Assembly (NCBI RefSeq): GCF_901709675.1
Contig: NC_051098.1
Coordinates: forward strand, 6,090,000 to 6,153,999
DNA length: 64,000 nt
Source of the DNA: Syngnathus acus
Lineage: Eukaryota > Chordata > Actinopteri > Syngnathiformes > Syngnathidae
Direction of reading: 5' to 3'
Positions 12,801 to 23,158 of the stretch are shown here, one piece after another. A program made the position numbers and the translations under genes. The notes under the pieces are model-generated. The model searched no databases. It was not told the origin of the DNA and was given only the letters and a program-made list of their open reading frames with translations. How positions within the stretch are numbered: the first letter of the stretch is position 1; every line of letters starts with the position of its first letter.

Positions 12801-13666
12801 TAATGATGTTGTCATGGAGACACGAAAGGGTGTGGCACACCACTTGAAGAAAAACATCACTGACTAAACAAAATCTAGTCCTGTATAGTAGACAATTGAC
12901 CATCTGACCACTTTGCTCAATTTGGGGCATCCAATTTTAAATCTGATCACTTGCAACTGGCCTACTCTTGTTTTGAATAAAGGGCCCTTTTTGTACATGA
13001 ACATTAATATGTGTATCATCTATTGCTTTGCATATGGAAGATTTATTTGAATGGGGATCTTCAGGAACAGATTCTCAATAATTCAATAAATATAAATATC
13101 AGTAAATCGACTTCTTGAGGTTGTATAGGCTGGAAAGCTGTTAAAGACTTCATTTATAAAGACAAGAGGGCAGCTTGTAGCTTGACGACTATATATTGTA
13201 CATTCACAGTGGTACTATGGTACTGTGACAGCACCATCAGATAATGTGGCTTTAATAGTAGGTTCATCTTTATAGGCCATAGGCATTCCATCCACATTAT
13301 AGTTATGAGGTTGAGGATTTTAGGTATCAAAGGGTATTTCGGGCACCCTGTAGGCTCCATTATTGGTTTTATGGGGTACAGCGTAAAGGGAGCAACATGA
13401 GTTTTTCTATTTGGCCTTAGAAATAAGAAAAAAAATGGCGAAGACATCTGTTTATGAAAGATGTTGAGCGACATCTTTTATTATTGCAACTCATAAACAC
13501 GTCAAATTAATATAGGGACAAGATGCAACAATGTGGTTGTTTCAGTGAAACCTTCCTGTCAATGTAATGCAGCGTGCTTCTTACCGGAGACCGAGAGCAT
13601 CACCATCACCGACAACAGCAGTAGCCGAACGTCAGATCTTTTTTCTTCCAGCGCACTGAGACACAT
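3650..13666 (-). CDS. scn2b: scn2b, sodium channel beta-2 subunit (4 coding exons)
   Basis: Type I membrane protein of the Ig superfamily. In vertebrates the beta-2 subunit is disulfide-linked to the pore-forming Nav alpha subunit, tunes gating and surface level, and acts in cell adhesion. The joined CDS (82+161+217+197 nt) encodes 218 residues; human SCN2B has 215. In order: signal peptide about 1-31, V-type Ig domain about 32-150 (Cys52, Trp69, and the EDEGIYNC motif ending at Cys131), proline-rich stem PPPRDST (155-161), transmembrane helix 162-184, and an acidic tail 185-218. The free Cys57 in the FTSCY context matches the human Cys55 that bonds to the alpha subunit. N-glycosylation sequons lie at Asn44, Asn68 and Asn76. 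Introns are 8162, 75 and 1123 bp, all GT-AG, phases 1, 0 and 1. The product and exons 2-4 are very secure; exon 1 is well supported by phase and signal-peptide content. Confidence 0.94.
4740..4925 (-). mobile_element. inverted copy of the GGGCTCTATTTT relic in scn2b intron 3
   Basis: Read on the minus strand it starts at 4925 with GGGCTCTATTTTCATAGA. It shares the downstream GCATAAAAA and TTTTCTATTACACGCC blocks with the copy at 1611. It sits about 45 bp past the exon 3 donor, so it could affect splicing context. Its inner boundary is approximate. The rest of intron 3 (3847-4739) holds a poly-T/poly-G run at about 4312-4337 and nothing else I recognise. Confidence 0.45.
4970..5186 (-). CDS. 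scn2b: scn2b coding exon 3 (second half of Ig domain)
   Basis: The acceptor TTTCCATAG precedes 5186 and the donor GTAAGATAC follows 4970. The exon encodes 72 codons plus one base and opens with FMAYYRKKG. It includes the F-strand signature EDEGIYNC with Cys131 and the near-invariant NPPDR-HGHG segment typical of beta-2. The intron between exons 2 and 3 is only 75 bp (5187-5261). A DNA-transposon relic begins about 45 bp beyond the donor, in intron 3. Confidence 0.96.
5262..5422 (-). CDS. scn2b: scn2b coding exon 2 (first half of Ig domain)
   Basis: The acceptor CTTTCAG precedes 5422 and the donor GTAAGAAAG follows 5262. The exon encodes residues 28-81. It has the Ig B-strand cysteine (Cys52), the alpha-subunit-linking cysteine (Cys57), the NWTY tryptophan (Trp69) and three NxS/T sequons. 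The human ECNNC segment reads ESIND here, so the extra cysteine pair of the mammalian protein is absent. The exon ends in phase 0 after Met81. Confidence 0.95.
6289..6628. mobile_element. hAT-like MITE relic in scn2b intron 1
   Basis: The right end reads, on the minus strand, CACGGGTGTCAAAGTCAAGG followed by ggcccc...ccggcccaccacatc-type sequence, the usual start of a fish hAT MITE. The left end is a degraded inverted version (TTTCAAACTTATC). The copy is old; I could not find a matching 8-bp duplication. It is related in type to the intact copy at 58649-58936. Confidence 0.5.
6629..7242. other. intron 1 sequence, no gene seen
   Basis: Contains short CA-rich tracts (about 6865-6965 and 7170-7205) and a T-run at 6730-6741. 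Nothing else is recognised. Confidence 0.4.
7243..7430 (+). mobile_element. possible MITE fragment (GTGGCTATAAA... type)
   Basis: The segment starts GTGGCTATAAAGAAAAGTC with TGCACATCCTTGTTAAAA following. This resembles a common fish short transposon that begins 'gtggctataaaaagtctacacacccctgtt'. The similarity is from memory. A related start occurs near 61866. Ends are not determined. Confidence 0.3.
7523..7533. repeat. target-site duplication of Rex3, 3' side
   Basis: GTTTAAATATC, repeated exactly at 10926-10936 on the other side of the element. The exact edge may shift by one or two bases. Confidence 0.85.
7534..7581. repeat. (GGAT)n tail of Rex3
   Basis: Twelve tetranucleotide units, reading GGAT on the element strand, directly after the last bases of the Rex3 3' end. 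RTE elements such as Rex3 end in short tandem repeats and not poly-A. Confidence 0.92.
7723..9045 (-). pseudogene. Rex3 reverse transcriptase region, premature stop
   Basis: Open frame of 440 codons, continuing the polyprotein after the frameshift. RT motifs in order: [10 protein letters not shown] (126-135, first catalytic Asp), RQGCPLSP (184-191) and FADDVVLLA (223-231, catalytic YXDD-type box as FADD). The maturase-like and C-terminal region [16 protein letters not shown] then [11 protein letters not shown] is present. A TAG at 7723-7725 replaces the Trp codon that follows RPRTR in the family. Codons for the remaining C-terminus continue in frame to a TAA near 7589, just before the GGAT tail. 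Confidence 0.9.
9038..10771 (-). pseudogene. Rex3 endonuclease region, frameshifted from RT
   Basis: Open frame of 577 codons. After a low-complexity, Gly/Arg/Pro-rich start, the AP-type endonuclease begins near residue 93 ([13 protein letters not shown]). It includes the catalytic-type motifs [20 protein letters not shown] and [10 protein letters not shown] basic linker follows, with the start of the RT N-terminal region (VEVTEVVKK). The frame is then lost at seven A residues (minus strand, 9070-9076), where the family has six, and it stops at 9038. This could be a real inactivating change or a homopolymer sequencing error. In an intact element this domain nicks target DNA for target-primed reverse transcription. 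Confidence 0.88.
10772..10925 (-). other. structured 5' region of Rex3
   Basis: The GC-rich leader before the endonuclease frame can form nested stems. TTGTCTGG (10793-10800) pairs with CCAGACAA (10854-10861), TCACC (10805-10809) with GGTGA (10828-10832), GGGGC (10841-10845) with GCCCC (10851-10855), and GGGG (10881-10884) with CCCC (10893-10896). Two of these overlap by 2 bases, so not all can form fully at once. The role (promoter, internal ribosome entry or self-processing) is inference. Confidence 0.5.
10926..10936. repeat. target-site duplication of Rex3, 5' side
   Basis: GTTTAAATATC, identical to 7523-7533. Confidence 0.85.
11636..11692 (+). repeat. old SINE head fragment
   Basis: The stretch GGTGGCAGAGGTTAGCTTG... 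resembles the tRNA-like head (A-box region) of the SINE family seen at 16748, 46367 and 60132. It is strongly diverged. Confidence 0.3.
11705..12201 (-). mobile_element. 5'-truncated LINE, ORF2 C-terminus and 3' UTR
   Basis: On the minus strand, about 12201-11998 encodes the C-terminal region of a LINE polyprotein: [16 protein letters not shown], then [20 protein letters not shown], then NSF-P-A-R-LNSL. This pattern is typical of CR1/Rex1-like fish LINEs. The 3' UTR runs to about 11705 and ends in GACAATAAAGCAGACTTTGA. The same 3' UTR recurs at 22931-23158 and 47728-47788. A 5'-truncated, dead copy. Confidence 0.65.
12228..12390 (+). repeat. diverged SINE copy
   Basis: Carries the core GGATTTTCCGCAGGTAACTC..CTTCTTCCCACATTCCAAAAA and later TGTGCCATGCGATTGGC, matching the order of the family core in the better copies at 46367 and 60132. 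It overlaps or abuts the LINE fragment. Confidence 0.55.
12391..13584. other. rest of scn2b intron 1, no gene seen
   Basis: AT-rich sequence with no recognisable exon or clear transposon. 13154-13474 has an open frame on the minus strand but no family resemblance. Confidence 0.4.
13585..13666 (-). CDS. scn2b: scn2b coding exon 1 (signal peptide)
   Basis: The ATG at 13666-13664 opens 27 codons plus one base: a charged n-region followed by a hydrophobic core ([14 protein letters not shown]). The exon ends at a good donor (GTAAGAAG on the minus strand). The single leftover G joins the GT that starts exon 2 to give a Gly codon, so the phase fits exactly. The -3 base before the ATG is a purine. 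By position in human SCN2B, signal cleavage would fall just before the MDV that opens the mature domain, in exon 2. Met21 and Met23 could serve as alternative starts but would shorten the signal. An unseen untranslated exon farther upstream cannot be excluded. Confidence 0.78.
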
Positions 13667-13699
13667 GACCGCCGCTTGGGGAAACACGCACGTTTTTAC

Positions 13700-13730
13700 A
13701 CCTTTGGAAAAAAATTATATGAATACAAAA
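13700..13730 (-). promoter_or_regulatory. possible scn2b promoter (weak TATA-like site)
   Basis: A CATATAAT sequence reads on the minus strand at 13714-13721, about 50 bases before the ATG. No CpG-rich block or transcription start signal stands out, so this is only a candidate. Confidence 0.18.
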
Positions 13731-13913
13731 AGGATCAAAATATACATATGATTTAGGGTGAATAAAAAGGTTAAAACAGCATATGTTTAGAGGCAGGACA
13801 TGGCTGGCAGTGTCTTTAGCCTTATAACGGTTGGTCTCATGGTTGCCCGAATGTTTGCAACAGAGGCGGGGGGGTGCAAGCTGATTCCCAAGAAATTAAA
13901 TGAATCACGGCCC

Positions 13914-13941
13914 ATTATTATTATTATTATTATTATTATTA
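13914..13941. repeat. (ATT)n microsatellite
   Basis: About nine units of ATT/TTA. Confidence 0.95.
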
Positions 13942-14685
13942 TAAAAATGATATTGCTTAAGCCACATGATAAATTAATATCAAAATTTAAAAACATGAAA
14001 ATATAACCACAATGACCAGTTTAGTAGCCTGCTGCTATAGGCTATACATGTAGAATCAGATGAGATTAAGTGATGCTGTACGTGTGCACCTAGAAAAGCG
14101 TTGTTCATACTGGCAATGAATTGAAGGTATACAAACACAATAGTAACGGAAAAGACCTGCTGGTAATTGCTTGTAAGAAATGAAGTAGTCGTGCGCAGCA
14201 AACAAATAATTAACCCATCCCAATCCATCTCCTCATTCTTATCTGCAATGGATGGAAAATGCAGAAACACCTTACTCATCTGTGTTTTGACGGACTATGA
14301 GTGGGCTGAAAGGCTGTCAGCAGACCGCAGTAATCTTACAGGTAATAAAATGACACCAAATACGGAGGAGCCTGTGTCATTCACCAATCCAAACACACCT
14401 ACTAGGTAAACACAGGGGTGGAGCTACGTGGTGGCCAGCATTGGGCCATGGTCACCCCTTGGCCACCCAGGGGAATTTGCGATTTTTCTGCCAATTTCAC
14501 ATGGGTGCAGTATGCTTACATCCCTTGATGGTCTGCAACAGGTTATTCATATTAACATTTGTATCTGGGGCTGTTGGTTCAAATACTAGGCCTTTGTATG
14601 TAGGCCGAGGTAACCTATATCCTGTTTCTGCTGGTACTCCGGCTGTCTTCCATATAAACATATTTTTCAGGTTAATGGATTAATG

Positions 14686-14815
14686 TGAATGGTTGTTTGT
14701 CTGCATATGCTCTGCAACGGGTTGGGGACCAGTACAGTGTGTACCCTGCCTCTCATCCATGGTCGGCTGGAAGAGGCTTCAGCTCATCCACAACCCTCGT
14801 GATGACATGCACTAC
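14686..14815 (+). repeat. diverged SINE 3' half
   Basis: GAATGGTTGTTTGTCTGCAT, then ACGGGTTGGGGACCAGTACA, then GCTGGAAGAGGCTTCAG. The order matches the 3' half of the SINE family (gttgtttgtct ... tgggataggctccag) with many changes. 13942-14685 and 14816-16747 hold nothing recognisable beyond a T-run at 16060-16076. Confidence 0.45.
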
Positions 14816-16747
14816 AAAAAAAGGGTGGAATGATAGTTGCCCTCTTTGAAAAACAGGTACTGTATTATATTCAGTGTTTTGAGAAAGTATTGCATGTGCC
14901 ATAAATAGTCATGCTTCAGTTTATTGTTGTTCTTTGTGCAGCCAAAAGATGACGCTGTAACTCTACGATCACAACACCACAATCCTTTCGTGTGTAACTG
15001 TCAAAAAATGTTTGTCACTTCACCATTAGATTCAATATCAACATTCAAAGAATATATGCTGTCTAGATAGGTAAGGATAGCTACGTATGTTGTTGTTAAA
15101 TTCATGATAGACTATTTTTCTATTCAGAAATAGCCTTTGTTAATCTTTTCAGTGACAACATGGAAACAAACAGTCCTCTTCCTTTCCAATTACATAAACA
15201 TACCAAGTATTTATATTATTTATGACTATTTTCCCAACGTATGACTACATTATTTTAGATGGCACTATTTATCGCTAAATGACTTCATTGATTTTCAGGC
15301 ACAGACTCAAATCGACCTCTTAACTATTGTCAATAGGTTTTCAATTTATTTATTTTTTTTATCAGAAAGTCACCTGCATACAATGATAAAGGCACCTGAG
15401 CACACAAAGCAGATACAAGTATAGTGAGAAAACTGGTGGGAATCCAGTGAGATACTATCGGACTGCAGTGTTTCATGTCCACCTTCTGAACTCACTGCGA
15501 GACACTTCTACTCTCATCTTATATTTTAAACATATTTATTTAACCTCTCTTTTTCACATCGCATTGTATAATATTGTATGACAATGTGGAGTGCAATGAG
15601 GAAAGAAGGATGAAGAAAACTGTGTCTAATGGCACTGGACCTACTACAGCTGAAATTCACCCCAATCCTCAATTCAATCTTCAGCTTTTTTACGATGCAA
15701 TCACACTTTTTTTTTTACAATTTAACTATGAAAAGGGTATCTTAATCTTATTAGTGGTTGGATTCCACTAAGCCTAGTTTGCTATATTGTAAAACATGCA
15801 GAAAATCCTGCTGCTATTTAAAAAATACATGCAAGATTATGCAGTGAGGACACCAGGAATAAGATCATAAGGACTACCTAAAATAAGCAATTGAAATAAA
15901 TTGAACAAAAGATTGTCAGGAAGATCCATATTACACAAAGAAATGCACACTGTGTACAGTGTAGTTATGGTGTTTAAAACAAAGCTAGCATCTGTATTGG
16001 GCCACATGCATGCATACACACCAAGTGGAGATTTGCTAATCAACTGAACTCCTTGCCTCCTTTTTTTTTTTTTTTTAAAACTCTTGAGGTCTCAGCAGGA
16101 ATTGGCCAGCGTTCATCTTCATTTCTTTTGTCCTTCTTTTATTCTCCCGGGATTTATCTCCCCTCAACAAAATTCAAAGGGAAAGGATTTCAGAAGGCAG
16201 CATTCAAAGCTTTGTTTGGTGATTAGACAAGGAGACGAAGTGTGTGTTCATGGCTGCGTTAGCAACAGTGTGGATACCGCGGTCCTTTGGTGAAGACTTA
16301 GTGATATTGACACCTCGAGATGTGCTTTTCATCTGGGGTTAATGTCTACATTATAGTATTTTATATTCACCCAGCCACATTAAAAAGACGAAGGAACTTT
16401 GACTCAGTCTGTTCATTGTCTTTTATGCTGTGGTCATGAGAGTTGAAACATTATGAAGTCCCATGTTTTTCATTACATCTATTTGAACTGCTTCCCTCAT
16501 TCAGGGTCGTAGGAAAGATGAGGCCTGTCCCAAATGAGGTCAGATGGCGGGCAAACCATTGATTAGTTGCTAGTTTATTCATATCACATCGCAAATTTAC
16601 TTAACTAATCTTCATCTTATTTTCAAAATACTGATGCTAAATCCAGATAAAGACAACATTCCATGAATTTGATGGCTTTCTGAACAGCCACGTTTCAGGT
16701 TTTCTCTTTGTATAATTATTTTTTCAAATAACCAAATCTTTGTTGGT

Positions 16748-16831
16748 ACCATGGTGGCGCACTGGTTAGCACGTCCGCCCCACAGTTCAGAGGTGTGGAG
16801 TTTGCATGTTCTCCCTGCGCCTGCGGGGACA
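16748..16831 (+). repeat. SINE head fragment (tRNA-like part)
   Basis: ACCATGGTGGCGCACTGGTT then AGCACGTCCGCC, CACAGTTC and GGAGTTTGCATGTTCTCCCT: the 5' part of the family, broken off after the start of the core at 16831. The internal B-box segment is deleted. Confidence 0.7.
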
Positions 16832-19800
16832 ACGAGGCAGGAAAAAGAACAGCATTTAAATAATAGAGCCATAAAGACGCATTTAATAGCAGACACGAGT
16901 GGAAGGAGGAGACCAATCAAGACAAATTCACAAACACTCTTCCTACTGGGAAGAACTATCATTTGTGCTCAGAATGAGACAATCAACGCTACCTGGAGTG
17001 AGGATAAGTGGCACATCAGCGATACATTTTAAAACAGCCTGGAAGCAATCAGAAAACACTGCAATCACTCCTACACCAACGTCAGACATTTGAAGAATAA
17101 ACTTGGTGACGAAATAAATAAAAAATTATAATTTTTTGTTTAGCCATCGAATAAAATCCTCACATTCAGCTAGATTGCACAAATTGCATCATAACGCAAT
17201 AAATGATTAAAATAGTAAAACATTGGACATGCTAGTAAACATACTCTAGTAACCCTTTCACAGACATTACTGGGGAACTGAAAGATAATAGCAGTATCAA
17301 TACAACACTTCCTAACTGAGTTGTGGACTGTGCTGTACTGCATATTGATCCATAACATGCTGCTGGCTGAAAAGGAAAGCACAATGGGATTCCTCTGCAT
17401 GAAAAATGACAAATGAATTGGCAAACCTTGGCTAATCCTCGCAGACACCATTGATAGTGGGACGAGAACATACGGTACCTGATAAATCCAAATGATACTT
17501 GAAACCATTCATTAATGCTAAATGATTGAGGGTCTGCTTGATCACAATGAATCAACTTGGCTCAGAACACAGGAATGCATAATAGGTGGAAATAGTAAAG
17601 AAGTAAAAACGGTTTAACATGAGGCACTCGCTGCAAGGTTAATTCTGATAGTAAATGCCAAGAAACAATATTTTAAAAAGGTCACATGGATTTGACTCAA
17701 GAAGCCTTGCATGATGTCTTCCTTCGCTTCTCAGATGAGTTGTTTCTGTAACCAGCTTAAAACTAACTGTGTTAACGGAAGTCATTGGTTAGATGAGGGA
17801 GAAAGTTTCTCTTCTGTTTCTCCTCAACTCAGACACTAAAAACCAAGATTTTAATGGAGCCGGGGTGCAGGACAATGTAAAATAAATTCTGGACCTTATT
17901 TTCTCCATAATTTGTCAAGATAGCAGACCCTCATGTGGAGAGACCAATTGTTAAAATAAAGTATATGAACATTTGCAAGGGTTTTGGCGCTATACCAACA
18001 AATAGATTCAGCTTTTCCTCCTCCATATCCTGCTCAGAGTTGCGGAAAGATAGCCTATCCCAGCTGACTTAGCCAATTCATCACAGGGTACAGAGCATTA
18101 GACAGTCAGTCAAACTCACATTCACATCATCACTGAGAGGGAATTAAACAAGTGCTAACTGTGCCAAAGTTAGGTAAGTAAACTGCGACAACATCAGTGG
18201 CTCAAAAGCAAATGCAAATTGCAATGACAAATCCAGCCTGGCTTGGAATGATGGGCATTTTTGTCCCTATTAAATGAATTATAGCACTTATGTATTGTGA
18301 ATTATTTAAAAAGTTTGATCAAAATTATAATTATGATAATAAATACTGTACTAGTAAGATGTTGCCAGTTTTACAAATAATGAAATCAGCGTTAACGGCA
18401 AAAACAGGCGAGTCAAATCAAAGTGGACTGTTTTGTTTTCCCACAAAGTCATCACAAGTGATGCAAGACTTTGTAATACATTCTCCCAAACAAACACTTG
18501 AAAGATCTTTTCACATCTTTGCCGTCACAAAATGCTTTGCGACAACCATCACTTAACAAGTATTGAAGAGAAGAAAACAGCTTTGTGGGTGGAATTTTAC
18601 ATATACTAATATAATTTCCATACATCTAAATCAACATGTTCCACCTGCACAACCTTGGGGATTCTACAATCGGTGTTTAGAAACAATTTTTTTTAGCAGT
18701 TGTTCAAATCTCAGACAGCAGCCTATTATGGTAATGCTGTTTCCTTTTGAATGTAGAGTTCATATTCTTTCATATACAGAATGTTGTTGAAGTATTTGGA
18801 TAAGATTGCACAACATTAAATCTGGCCACTTCCTAACAGAGAAGGCAAAAAAAATTGATTCACCTTGTCGACCTGGATTAGCCTTGTCCAAATTGTGATT
18901 CCTTGCAAAAACTGCAGATGAATAATATATATATATATATATTTTTTTTTAGCAAACTTAAATGTGACTGTGAGTTATTGCTCTGACCTGGTGACGAGTC
19001 ACCTGAAATTGTTGCTTTTGTAGGGAACATTTTGGTTCAGAATAATGCAGATTAATAGCTCACCTTACCTCTACTAATACATACACTCATACATTTTCAA
19101 AACGTAAAAACAAACTAACTTACAAACACTTTAACAAACAAAAGCACCAAAAACAAAAACTCAGCACAACATGAGCATGAATGGCTGAGTCTAGTTTGTT
19201 GTCAATATTTTGCATTCTAACCTCACATTGACAATGTATTTTTTGTGACAAAGTCAAACATGAAGGATTTTTGTGATTTTCTTTTTTTTTAGAACACATC
19301 CTTCATGTAAAACAGACACCAACACATTTGACACACAAAGTCAGGCGAGATGCAATGCTACTAATAATAGAGCAGTATAAAAAATGTTTTTTGTATGTTT
19401 TTATCCTGCTTAATTGAGTCATAAACATAAGTTGTTGTTACTTTGAGAATGGGGCTAGCAGGTTTTATTTGAATATCTCTGTTTTGTTTTCCATGTAAGC
19501 ATTTTCAGTGTTGAGACAAATAAATATGAATTTGCACAAATAAATTTTAGACGTAGAGCTAATGCATCCACTGTAATGCTTCACTTTTCTTACTTGTGAC
19601 ACCTTGAAACAAAGAAATTTCGAGTTATAGTGCACTTCATCACAATTTCATTGGGAGCAGTTTGAGGTTCGCAGGTGGCATGTGAATTATACTGATGAAC
19701 ATAATAATAGTATGAATACTACTCAAAGACTGAAAGCAATAAATCATAATTCTGAGACGCCGCCACAAAGTCCTTTAACTGTACTGTTCTTCCCCAAAGG

Positions 19801-22800
19801 GATATAATCAACATAACTTTTATCGATTATTGCCGACTGGGGTGATGTTGAAGAGGTTCAACTAATTCGACTTGGCATACAAGTGTGTCTGCACTATTCC
19901 ACGTTAATAGATCATTGATTCCTCTTGCAAGCAGTATGTGAACCCTTTAAACTGTCTACACACAGACAGTCCTTGATTGATTTCTTCTCTCTGCAAGGTT
20001 AAACCTTTGATATTTAAGGGGGCAATTGGAGTCTAGCTCCAATCTTCCATGCATTCATATGGATATAAAACTCTACTTCCATTTATTTGTGCGTCTCTAG
20101 AATGTGTGATTGTTTTTATGGCAGCTACACTTTCACATTCCTGCAACCCAAAACAAACAGTAAGCAAGAAGCAGCCTGGCAAACTCAAAGAGACAATGAC
20201 AGAGTGGGGATGTCTTTGAGCGTTTGGGAACACTGTGAGCTGGCAGTACAGTATCGTTAACGCAAATGACCTGTAGAGGTCACTGTTGTACCGCACTTGT
20301 GGTGATGCTTCTTGTAGCGGTTGGGTGCAGGGTGCGTTTGACTTTTCTTGCTTCTCTGGTCTAAAGGTCAAACTTATTTACTCTTAAATGACATTGCAAA
20401 ATACATTTGTTTGCATGGAGAATGGTAGGATTAGAGAGAGAGCATGGATGTACTTTGCTGATTTGAAATTGTGACGTTATAATTATTTGGATACCTAACC
20501 AAGCAAGTCTTTAATTACCTTGGTTCTCGGAAAATGGCCCTCCTCTAATTGTTCCCACAATATTGGAAGCATAAAATGGGAGGAAGACCTGCGAAGGTAT
20601 TTAAAGGGAATTTACAGTACATTGTCAATGTAGTGTACAAATTAAGTTAAATGCGCTAAAAATATGCAGTGTGATGAATAAAGAAATATATTGAAATATC
20701 ACTGCAAAGCCCACACTCATTGTAACTTTAAATACAAAACATTTGTCTCACTCCAGTTTACACAGAACAGAAAGGCCCCCAAAACCCTATACACCCTTAC
20801 ACCCTTAAGGCATAAAATAAGCAATAAATTGTTCAAAAGCACCCTGAGGTGTTATGATTCGAAAAACATGTTTTTCTTTCTTTGGCATTTATATGCAGGT
20901 TTGTCCAAGCAACATGTCAATAAGAAGTCTCTCAACACTATGCTAATCGTGCATGCGACACACATAAAAGCTTGGGGGATTTGAGCAGTTTTTAATGAAA
21001 ATAAATGGGCTGTCATATCGCTATGCTGCGTAGTTTAATTTATTCAGAAAAGACATGCTAGCCTTAACATGCTTCCATAATTTTGACAAAGTATGAGGAG
21101 GCTAAGAAAATGCATCCTTGTGCTTGCCTGTGTGTGAACATGCTCCATGGAGTGTGACCCTGAAAATGCACTGCTTTTGAATGAGTGCCAGGAGTTTCAC
21201 AGAGATAAATAAAGTGGAGGAGCAGTCGTCCTCATGCTCATCTCTTGAGTACACTGTTGCTGTGCCTCCATTTACAAGTCAGTTCAAACTACAGTATTTG
21301 CAAACTGGAGTCAGTTGAGCTGTTCTACAAGACAGCTCATAACACGCTTTAGGACAGTGGTGTCAAGCACATTTTAATGGGTTCTCTACAAGTCTTCCCT
21401 AAATGTGCATTTTGCCATTTTATGATTTTACTATTGCCTCTGCACATCTATTTTTAATAGCAAATTAATGTATAGTTTAGTGGTTAAAGATTAAACCCTT
21501 ATCTCTCAAATTATTGTCTCAAAGTCTAGAAATAGCAGCAGCTATTAAATTAGTGTAAAATGCATCCAATTATATAGTTGGATCAGGAAACACTTTGTGC
21601 ACAGATGTGTGTACAATAAATATATTCAGAATTACATTCGTCACTTGTGAAATCGTAGGCATGCACAGTTTGAAACGGGCGTTTGCGCCATTGTGGGCGG
21701 ATTTCGTTTGACCTGAGTTTACATTGTAATGAATGCATCTTTTTGAGTTTGTCTACCGTAGTCACATGACTGGAAAATTCTAGGAAGAGTATGATATTGA
21801 CTTGATATCAGAGGTTGACATGACGACAGAGCGCTGAATATTGCATGCAAGGGCACGCAATGGATGGGAGGAATCAGGCGAGCGAATGCGTCTAATGGCT
21901 GACGTGGATTTGGTCATCGGGGGCCTCTGACATTGAGTGGAGATGACAAAGTCAGTTGTGTGATCGCCAAGTAAGCCATTATCAGTAGCTATCATGTACC
22001 ACTCCCCTTTTTAGTCTTTCTTAGAGTTTGTCAGTCTTCTCCTTGGCTGCATCACTCACCCAGTCGGCCTTTTCACTGTGTGTCATCTCTACTTTGAGTT
22101 CTCATACAGAGAAGTTATTAGCCAACACCCATGTGCTTTTGTACAGATTATACTCCAGGCAGTCAGCAAGAAACCAAATGTGATTCAATTCTCCCTGAGT
22201 GCATACTATCACTGTTTGACTGCAGCCTTATCCTTTTTGAAGTTTGCATATGCAAGTATGAGGTCCCAAATGTCCACAGGATTTAATTAAGCTACATTCT
22301 GTCTGTCAGATGTAGGAGCGTCAAAGTCACGCAGTGGTGCTGCATCGTCCGGTTTGTTGAGAAGCTCAGAATTCTTCTCTGACCATCCAATAACTGGAAA
22401 TGATTGAAATGTAAGATGCATCCATTTATGAAACTGTATTACGCAGTGGTGCAGTTTTTCTCTCCAAATGCTACAGCTAAGCAATTTACTCGTGATTGTG
22501 CTGAGGAAGCTTTATCCGCTCCACTGATATATTCTCAAATATAATACATCTAATAAAGATGCATTGTCATGATTTTGCTCGTATGATGAGTTGTAGTTTA
22601 AAATGTAATTGATGTCCGGTGCTGGGAATATGGTACATTATGTGGTGACGTGCTTGTCATGCTAGACACACCACAGACATGTTGGAAGACGGTGCTGTAG
22701 TGAGCAATAAATACTGCACATTTCTACCGAAATTGCCGTAGAGGTGTTGTGACAAGGTTAAATATTGTAAACTACTCTACTGAGTCCGGGTGAACTGTGT

Positions 22801-22930
22801 ATGAACTTGAGGGTGAGACCTCCTTTGCTTGTAGCTTGGTTTTCGAAGGACTACCGTATTCCCACGACACTTAAAGTGGTGGCATGTGGAATGTGAAAGA
22901 ATATGTTCAGGCTGGACACGCACGCACGCA
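16832..22930. other. gene-free stretch
   Basis: About 6 kb of AT-rich sequence. Items seen: a very old minus-strand SINE remnant at about 18030-18165 (GATAGCCTATCCCAGCTGAC), an (AT)n run near 18925-18940 and short poly-T tracts. No exon, RNA gene or intact transposon was recognised. Confidence 0.4.
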
Positions 22931-23158
22931 CGGACTTGCTCCATTTTTGCTCCTCTTATTTATGTTATTTGTTTATTATTTATTCATCACTCTTATTTAT
23001 TCATTGTTTGTGCCTTCTTGTTTTTACTTTTTGTGTTGTTTACTTGTATGTATATTGTGTACTATGTCTTGTCACCGTGGGATAGTGGGAACGTAATTTC
23101 GATCTCTTTGTGTGTCTTGACGTGAAGAAATTGACAATAAAGCTGACTTTGACTTTGA
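22931..23158 (+). mobile_element. LINE 3' UTR fragment, second copy
   Basis: Same family as 11705-12201, opposite strand and 3' end only: TTGCTCCATTTTTGCTCC, repeated TTTATT stretches, CTTGTCACCGTGGGATAG, then GAAATTGACAATAAAGCTGA and TTTGAC repeats. Severe 5' truncation is normal for LINE copies. Confidence 0.65.

Noticed and set aside
21354-21430. CAGTGGTGTCAAGCACATTT as a hAT MITE end.
   Set aside because: Only one end resembles a hAT terminus, and no partner end or target duplication was found nearby.
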